Positions 58,789-64,000 of a stretch of 64,000 nucleotides of DNA are shown here, piece by piece. Where the stretch lies: assembly GCA_030789695.1 (NCBI GenBank), contig CM061139.1, positions 110,892,837 through 110,956,836 of the forward strand. The letters are read 5' to 3'. This DNA is from Scilla litardierei (Eukaryota; Streptophyta; Magnoliopsida; Asparagales; Asparagaceae). Below the pieces are notes generated by a model. The model was not told where the DNA came from. It did no database searches and worked only from the letters and a program-made list of their open reading frames with translations. The translations under genes and the position numbers were made by a program. Each line of letters starts with the position of its first letter. Position 1 is the stretch's first letter.

Positions 58789-60010
58789 TGAAGAGAATTC
58801 TGGGACCCTTAGGGCACAAAAACTCTATGCCTGTCCTAAGTCGGACGGAACATAGACAGAAAATCAGCGGAAAAAATTAACATGTTAATCTAATTAACAT
58901 TTACCCTAAGGTCCAAGACCCTAATCCAAGATCTATGCCGACTTGGGATGGGTCTGACCATCCCAAGAAGGATCTAGCCTACTGCGATTAAATTAAACTA
59001 ATGCTTAATTAAACACATACCCGGAATCTCAACCCTGGGGCAGGCAAGATGTTCCGCACCGTCTTCCGAGCCGCTCCCGTCCCACGCCGAGCCGCTCCTC
59101 GAACCGCTCCCCGAACCGCTCCTCGAACCGCTCTGCATCCCGAGGTGATCAATCCCGTGTCGCCGAGCCAACCACGCGCTGAAGAAAGTTTCACGCGAGT
59201 GAAACCTCCGCCTAGATTTCGGATCTGAATCCGAACTCCTTTGCGGCTTTGCTAGAGCCCTCAGGAGCAAGGCAGAAATTTATAGGGAGAGGAGAAATAT
59301 TAATTTAGCTTAGATCCGAGTGTGCTCCAACATTTACGAGAGCCGCTCAGATCTAGAGCTTGGGACGAGTTATGAGGAAGGGGGATGGCCTCTATTTATA
59401 GAGGCGGCTGACTCTCCCCTTTTCTCCACAACCGAGGTGGGACTATTAATTTGGGATTAATTAAATCAAGTTAGTTTGTCTTTCACAAAGGGCAAACTTC
59501 CTCGAATTTTAACTCCCTCACCGTTGAGCTTCAATGTTGGTACAACCTACCAAATCGAAGAGGGTTCAACGGTGAACGCGTAGGAAAAAACGGCTCGTCA
59601 ATCTGAGTCCGTTTGACCCTTCAAACAATTGTCCAAAGTTAGCCAAAAGTCATGCTTCTCTTAGAAACGTAGCCGTCAAGAAAATCCTAGGTTTCATAAA
59701 ACCCTAACCAGAAAATTCGAGCTTGGTGGGCCTCCATTTTCGCTGGTTTCAGCCCAACAGTTTGGGCCGACTTGTTTTGGCTATAACTTGTGCATTTGGA
59801 CTCCGTTTTTGACGCGGTTTGAACCTGCATTTAGAGCGGGACGATCCCGTCATCTAGGTAACCTTTTCAACGCGTTTATTTAATTAAATACAGTCTTAAA
59901 CAATTTAAGACACATTAATCTCTTTTACATCATATGCAAATTAGTCCCTATCTAGGCTTAAATTATCATTTGCATCAAATACAAATGATCCGAGGGCATA
60001 TTCCTCTACA
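58789..60010 (-). repeat. 5' LTR of element B
   Basis: A 1,222-bp LTR, about 99% identical to the one at 52262-53484 by eye, ending at the TSD TGCAC. Confidence 0.9.
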
Positions 60011-60015
60011 TGCAC

Positions 60016-60330
60016 TTCGGTTCAAGTTGCCTGCCACCAATAATGTGGCCGAGTACGAGGTCACGATCAATGGCCTGAAGCTAGCTCAAGCCCTATGGGC
60101 AGACTCTGTGCACCTCCTTAGCGACTCCAAACTCATCATTAACCAGTTGCAAGGGGACTACGAGGCTCGGGAGGAGGTGATGAAACGCTAATTGACCTCG
60201 ACCAGGGCCAAACTCTCTAGGTTCAAACACACCGAGACCCTCCACCTGCCGCGACCAAAGAACGCCCGCGCTGACGCCCTCTCCAAGCTGGCTTTCTCTT
60301 CTCTTAGGGAGTTGGGTCGCACCATCTATG
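60016..60330 (+). pseudogene. Tat second (archaeal-type) RNase H, C-terminal part
   Basis: The reading resumes after element B with LRFKLPATNNVAEYEVTING, which holds the catalytic Glu, and LLSDSKLIINQLQGDYEARE, which holds the next Asp. A TAA at 60189 interrupts just after EEVMKR. PRPKNARADALSKLA closes the domain. NNxAEYEA(L/I)IxGL and SDSxLVxxQ are standard for this domain in Tat elements. Confidence 0.85.
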
Positions 60331-61641
60331 TCGAGCACCTTCGAACCCCCAGTACGGAGGTGAAAGAGCTAATGGTCATCGACGCAGAGCCCACCTGGAT
60401 GGATCCGATCGTGCGGTACCTATCCACGGGAGAAGTCCCGACAGACCAGGACGAATGTCGCGCACTAAAATGGAAATACCTTCGGTATGTGCTCCATAAA
60501 GGGGTCCTGTACAGAAGGCGCTGGACCAAGACTGATGTCCTCCCCTACCTCAAGTGCCTCGGGTCGCTGGAGGCCGACTATGTCATCTGGGAGGTCCACG
60601 AAGGGATCTGCGGGAATCACCATGGGGGCAGGACGGTCGCCATGAAGATCGTAAGATAAGGCTTCTACTGGCCGACCTTGGTCAAAGACTCGACTGAGCA
60701 CGTCCAAAAATGTTCGAGATGCCAACGGTTCGCCAGGCTCGGCTTGTCCCCCCGTCGGACCTCGTACCGATAATTAGCCATGTCCCATTCACCAAGTGGG
60801 GTCTGGACATCCTCAGCCCTTTCACCTCCAGGAGAGGATATAGGAAATATCTGATTGTGTCGGTGGATTGCTTCACCAAGTGGATCGAGGCCGATCCGCT
60901 GGCCGCCATCACCTGGAAGAAAGCAAAGGACTTCGTATGGAACTCCATCATCTCCAGGTTCGGGATCCCTCGATCCATTGTGACTGACAATGGAAAACAA
61001 TTCGATTTAGTGGGATTCAGAGATTTCTACGGTCAGTGGAAAATAAAGCTTTTATTTGCCTCCGTGGAACCCCCCCAAACCAATGGGATGGCCGAAGGTG
61101 CAAACAAATATATCATCTAGCCACTACGCAAGAAAGTGGTAGAGACAGAGAGAAAATGGCCGGAGGAACTACCTGGGATACTCTGGTCATACCGAACGAC
61201 ACATAAGGAAGCCACTGGGAGACCCCCTTCATGCTCGCTTATGGCACCGAAGCGGTTGTGCCCGTCGAGGTGGGCGATGAATCCCTTTGCCTCAGACACT
61301 TTGACGAAGAGATAAACTCGAAAGGATTGGAGTTCAACTTAGAGCTCGTGGACGAATGGCGGAACCAGGCCCTGGCCTCGATCGTCTGACAAAAACACCG
61401 GGTAGCCCGCTACTACAACTCCTGGGTCAAAGGAAGGATTTTTCACCCAGGGGATCTGGTCCTTATGAAAGTGATCTTTAAACCAGAGATCACCCGCAAG
61501 GGGAAGCTAGCTGCTAAATGGGAAGGGCCCTATAAGGTTGCAGAGGTCCTCAGCCCTGCTACATATCGGCTCTCTACCCTAGGAGCGAAGATGTTGACAC
61601 ACGGCTGGAACGCAGAGCATCTCCACAAGTATTACCAGTGA
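60331..61641 (+). pseudogene. Tat integrase, degraded
   Basis: A zinc-binding HHCC region is visible: EVHEGICGNHHGGRTVAMKI, then QKCSRCQRF, with a TAA between at 60657. The catalytic core holds WGLDILSPF (first Asp), IVTDNGKQF (second Asp) and PQTNGMAEGANK (Glu region). After a TAG at 61118 there are further frameshifts. The C-terminal GPYKVAEVLSPATYRLSTLG and LTHGWNAEHLHKYYQ are the end of a gypsy integrase without a chromodomain. Confidence 0.85.
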
Positions 61642-61819
61642 GTGTGTACAACGCGATCCCCCCTAAAAGTGAATGTACCGAAAAATGACCATGAATAAAG
61701 AAGAGCCCCTTCTTGCATTCAGTCATTCTTCAGGCACGACAGGGAACAACCGTAGGGGGCATGTCCCCGCTCGACCGCGAGGCCGAGGGCGACTCCCTCA
61801 GCGGGATAACCCATGAATC

Positions 61820-62560
61820 GGCCGTAAGGCTGGGGGCAACTCCCCCAGTAGGCCACCTAATCGATCGACCATAAGGCTGGGGCAACTCCCCCAGCAGGAC
61901 GATCAACCGATCGACCGTAAGGCTGGGGCAACTCCTCCAGCAGGCCGATCAATCGATCGACCGTAAGGCTGGGGGAAACTCCCCCAGCATGCTGATCAAT
62001 TGATCGACCATAAGGCTGGGGCAACTCTCCCAGCAGGCCGGTTACCTGATCAACCATGAGGATGGGGGAAACTCCCCCAACAGGTTGATCGATCGATCGA
62101 CCGTAAGTCTGGAGGTAGCTCCCCCAGCCGGCCGACCGACCCGACCGACCGACCCGACCGACCGAAAGGCTAGGGGCAACTCCCCCAGCAGGCTAGTTAC
62201 CCAATCAACCGTAAGGCTGGGGGAAACTCCCCCAATAGGTTGATCGACCGATCAACCGTAAGCCTGGAGGTAGCTCCCCCAGCGGGCCAACCGACCCGAT
62301 CGACCATTAGGCTGGGTGCAACTCCCTAAGCAGGCCGGTTACCAGATCAACCGTAAGGCTGGGGCAACTCCTCCAGTAGGTTGGTCAATCGATCGACCAT
62401 AAGCCTGGAGGTAGCTCCCCCAGCTGGCCGACCGACCCAACCGACCGTAAGGCTGAGGGTAACTCCTCCAGTAGGCCGATAACCCGATCGACCGTAAGGC
62501 TAGAGGCAAGTCCCCTAGCAGGACGATCACCCGTTCGACCTAGATTCCAAGGGAAACCCT
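61820..62560. repeat. 46-47-bp hairpin tandem array in the Tat 3' region
   Basis: About fifteen units with starts such as 61825, 61872, 61918, 61964, 62011, 62058 and 62104. Each has TAAGGCTGGGGGCAACTC followed by CCCCAG, a hairpin with stem CTGGGGG/CCCCCAG, then AGGCCGATCAATCGATCGACCG. Some stem changes are compensated, as in CTAGAGG/CCCCTAG near 62500 and CCAAGGG/CCCTTGG near 62550. Tandem repeats in the 3' untranslated region are known for Tat/Ogre elements. Confidence 0.85.
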
Positions 62561-62788
62561 TGGCAGGCCGAACACCCGTTCGTCCACGAACCGGGAAACA
62601 TTCCCCTGGGTTTCTGCCAAGTGGACCGATCGTTAAAAAGGCAAACCGATTTCCCCAAACCCGTCCGCTCTGAACATCCCGACCGGGATTATGGGAGGGG
62701 GCATACCATTACAGTGCGAAAGAAAGAAATTTTTTTCAGGAAACAGTCTGGTCAAACGCAGACCTATATATTACAGAAAGTCAAAAAG

Positions 62789-63096
62789 TCATATACAAGG
62801 TGACAAAACAGAGGGGGAACTGGTGGGCGAGGCCCCTCCTTCTTCCTGGGTAACCAGGGCGACGTCGGGAGTGCCACTCGACTGATCGGTACCCTCGGGA
62901 CGGTCATCGTCGACCTCCTCCTCACCTTCAGAATCCATCCGAAGCTCCTTAAACCGGACCACAGAATGCGGGAACCTCCGCTGGACCTCGGACTGACAAC
63001 GGGCAAACCCCCTCTCAAACGCCTCATACATCGCTCCGACGACGAAGGACATGGCATACTCATCCACTACCTCCTTGGAAATACGCCCGGGATCTA
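62789..63096 (-). pseudogene. Antisense ORF remnant at the 3' end of the Tat element
   Basis: On the minus strand an open frame reads SKEVVDEYAMSFVVGAMYEA, GFARCQSEVQRRFPHSVVRF and an acidic tail EGEEEVDDDRPEG. It lies between the integrase and the expected 3' LTR, in antisense. That is where Grande/Retand-type Tat elements are known to carry antisense ORFs. Its start is cut off by the LTR that begins at 63097; the apparent start codon at 63130 belongs to that LTR. Confidence 0.5.
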
Positions 63097-64000
63097 TGAT
63101 CGGTCCATATTTTACACCTTTTTTCTGCATGTTTTCACGCCATTTCGATTGGTCATATTGCGATTTTCAAGAGTATTCGACGATATTGCGTTACTTTTCA
63201 CTATTTCTTGTTTTTGTAGGATTTCAGGAAATATGGAGCGATCGGGAACAAAAATGAGCTTAAAGGACTTGCACATGTACCGGAGCCTCGCCCATGGCTC
63301 TATCGAGGAGCTAACGGCGATGGAAGATGGGTGGAAGAAGAAGGAACTCCATAGGAGCGACGAGGAGGTGAAATGATGAAGATTGGGCATCTACAGCATG
63401 TCACGCGGCCGAGTGAAGTACTCACTCGGCCGAGCAAGAAGACCACTCAGCCGACCAGACCGGACACGCACCACAGAAGGAAATCAACGTGCACTCGGCC
63501 GAGTGACGATAGTCCACTCGGCCGAGTATGGAGATCCCCTCGCCCGAGTGGCACGGGAAAATCCACCCATCGAAGGACCCGACTTACTGGAATTTTACAG
63601 GGTCTGTCACTTGGCCGAGTAGAGAAGCCCACTCGACCGAGAAGAGAAGTCCACTCGGCTGAGTGACGCCGAGGACACGCGACGCCCAGATTTTCAGACA
63701 ACCGTTCACTCTTTTGAAATCTGCTATCATTCCAGCAATCAAAGTATTTTTCTCATATTTTTTATGGATAGTAGACTTCATGACGGTTCCAACGCCGCCA
63801 AGAATACGCCATCGGAGGTCAGATGAAATTTGGAGAATTTCTGCAAGTTGACGCTGCAGTGCTGGAATTTTCACTCGGCCGAGTCACATGTTCCACTCGG
63901 CCGAGTCGGCGGCGGGCCCAGATTTTAAGTTGCGGTTTGGGCTGTTTTTGGGCACGATTTTGAGGGGTTTTCTATGGTTTTTTGCTAGGGTTTTGGGAGA
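63097..64000 (+). mobile_element. Partial LTR of another Athila-like element, plus orientation
   Basis: It begins TGATCGGTCCATATTTTAC, the inverse of the right edge of the LTRs at 1-1419 and 49650-51738, and runs to the end of the window. It is a diverged member of the same LTR family in the opposite orientation. Palindromes CACTCGGCCGAGTG lie at 63405-63910. The hairpin-array part would lie beyond the window. Confidence 0.8.
63405..63910. repeat. CACTCGGCCGAGTG palindromes in the last LTR
   Basis: About ten copies, for example at 63422, 63494, 63513, 63873 and 63896, several with single changes (CACTCGACCGAG, CACTTGGCCGAGT). Confidence 0.85.

Larger units (their letters stand above)
52257..60015 (-). 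mobile_element. Element B: ORF-less LTR retrotransposon (LARD-like)
   Basis: The element is 52262-60010, between two copies of TGCAC (52257-52261 and 60011-60015). LTRs are 52262-53484 and 58789-60010. On the minus strand TGGCATCAGAGC (58776-58787) follows the right LTR and matches the initiator-Met primer site with one change. GTGGGAGA next to the left LTR (53485-53492) is the copia-type polypurine tract. By eye the LTRs differ by about eight substitutions and one 1-nt indel in 1,222 bp. The inner 5.3 kb has no gag or pol frame. It is thus a young but non-autonomous element, probably copia-related, resembling large retrotransposon derivatives. Confidence 0.88.
41190..63096 (+). mobile_element. 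Decayed Tat-lineage Ty3/gypsy element with two nested insertions
   Basis: In order: LTR remnant, gag debris, protease, RT, RNase H, a second archaeal-type RNase H, integrase, a 3' tandem-repeat region, then an antisense ORF. A second RNase H after the first is the mark of the Tat lineage (with Ogre/Retand/Grande). Two LTR elements, each with a perfect TSD, split it: one in RNase H (43749-51738) and one in the second RNase H (52262-60010). Without them the element is about 6.2 kb, short for Tat, because most of gag is missing. Several stops and frameshifts show that it was dead or died early. Its 3' LTR is not seen; an Athila-like LTR starts at 63097. Confidence 0.88.

Noticed and set aside
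52262..60010. Element B as a plus-strand element
   Set aside because: The Met-tRNA-type primer site and the GTGGGAGA tract are both on the minus strand, at the ends expected for a minus-strand element.
63097..63130. The first dozen residues of the Tat antisense open frame as its true start
   Set aside because: They lie within the Athila-like LTR beginning at 63097, so the reading frame merely continues into it by chance.

Overview
This window is a stretch of flowering-plant nuclear DNA. The evidence is an eight-exon plant-specific extra-large G protein gene with GT-AG introns, and around it plant-type retrotransposons (Sirevirus-like and other copia, Tat-type and Athila-like gypsy, a TRIM), hAT-like, Tourist-like and Helitron DNA transposons, and fold-back MITEs. 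I cannot place the species; no rRNA or tRNA gene and no bacterial-type operon was seen.

Layout. 1-1419: the end of an Athila-like LTR (minus orientation) inserted in the broken gag of a Sirevirus-like copia element (gag 1420-2419, primer site 2442-2453, LTR 2456-4000). 4001-7255: unassigned DNA, a probable Tat-type LTR (5334-6389) and a possible SINE. 7256-30987: the only host gene supported here, an XLG1-type extra-large GTP-binding protein. Its eight exons encode 825 residues, but the gene covers 23.5 kb because the introns hold two hAT-like elements (one containing a Helitron 3' end), a small LTR retrotransposon, a TRIM, and a run of fold-back MITEs in the last intron. 31687-39174: a Tourist-like element split by a decayed copia element (31899-38668, TSD ATTAT). 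39581-40487: a second, composite Tourist-like element. About 41190-63096: a decayed Tat-lineage Ty3/gypsy element (protease, RT, RNase H, second RNase H, integrase, 3' tandem repeats, antisense ORF). It is interrupted by two later LTR elements, both on the minus strand and both with perfect 5-bp TSDs. Element A (43749-51738, TSD CTGAT) carries one intact 542-codon ORF of unknown function in the gag position. Element B (52262-60010, TSD TGCAC) has no ORF and nearly identical LTRs. 63097-64000: the start of another Athila-like LTR, plus orientation.

The most unusual structure is inside the Athila-like LTRs. Four or five hairpins follow each other, each with a near-invariant 16-nt loop (core CCAATCTCTTGCAAA), while the stems differ from hairpin to hairpin and change in a compensatory way between the two related LTRs. 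The same LTRs carry arrays of the palindrome CACTCGGCCGAGTG. A second hairpin array (46-47 bp period) lies in the 3' region of the Tat element. I know of no description of the first structure. All boundaries, TSDs and splice sites were read by eye from the sequence; no alignment or database search was run.
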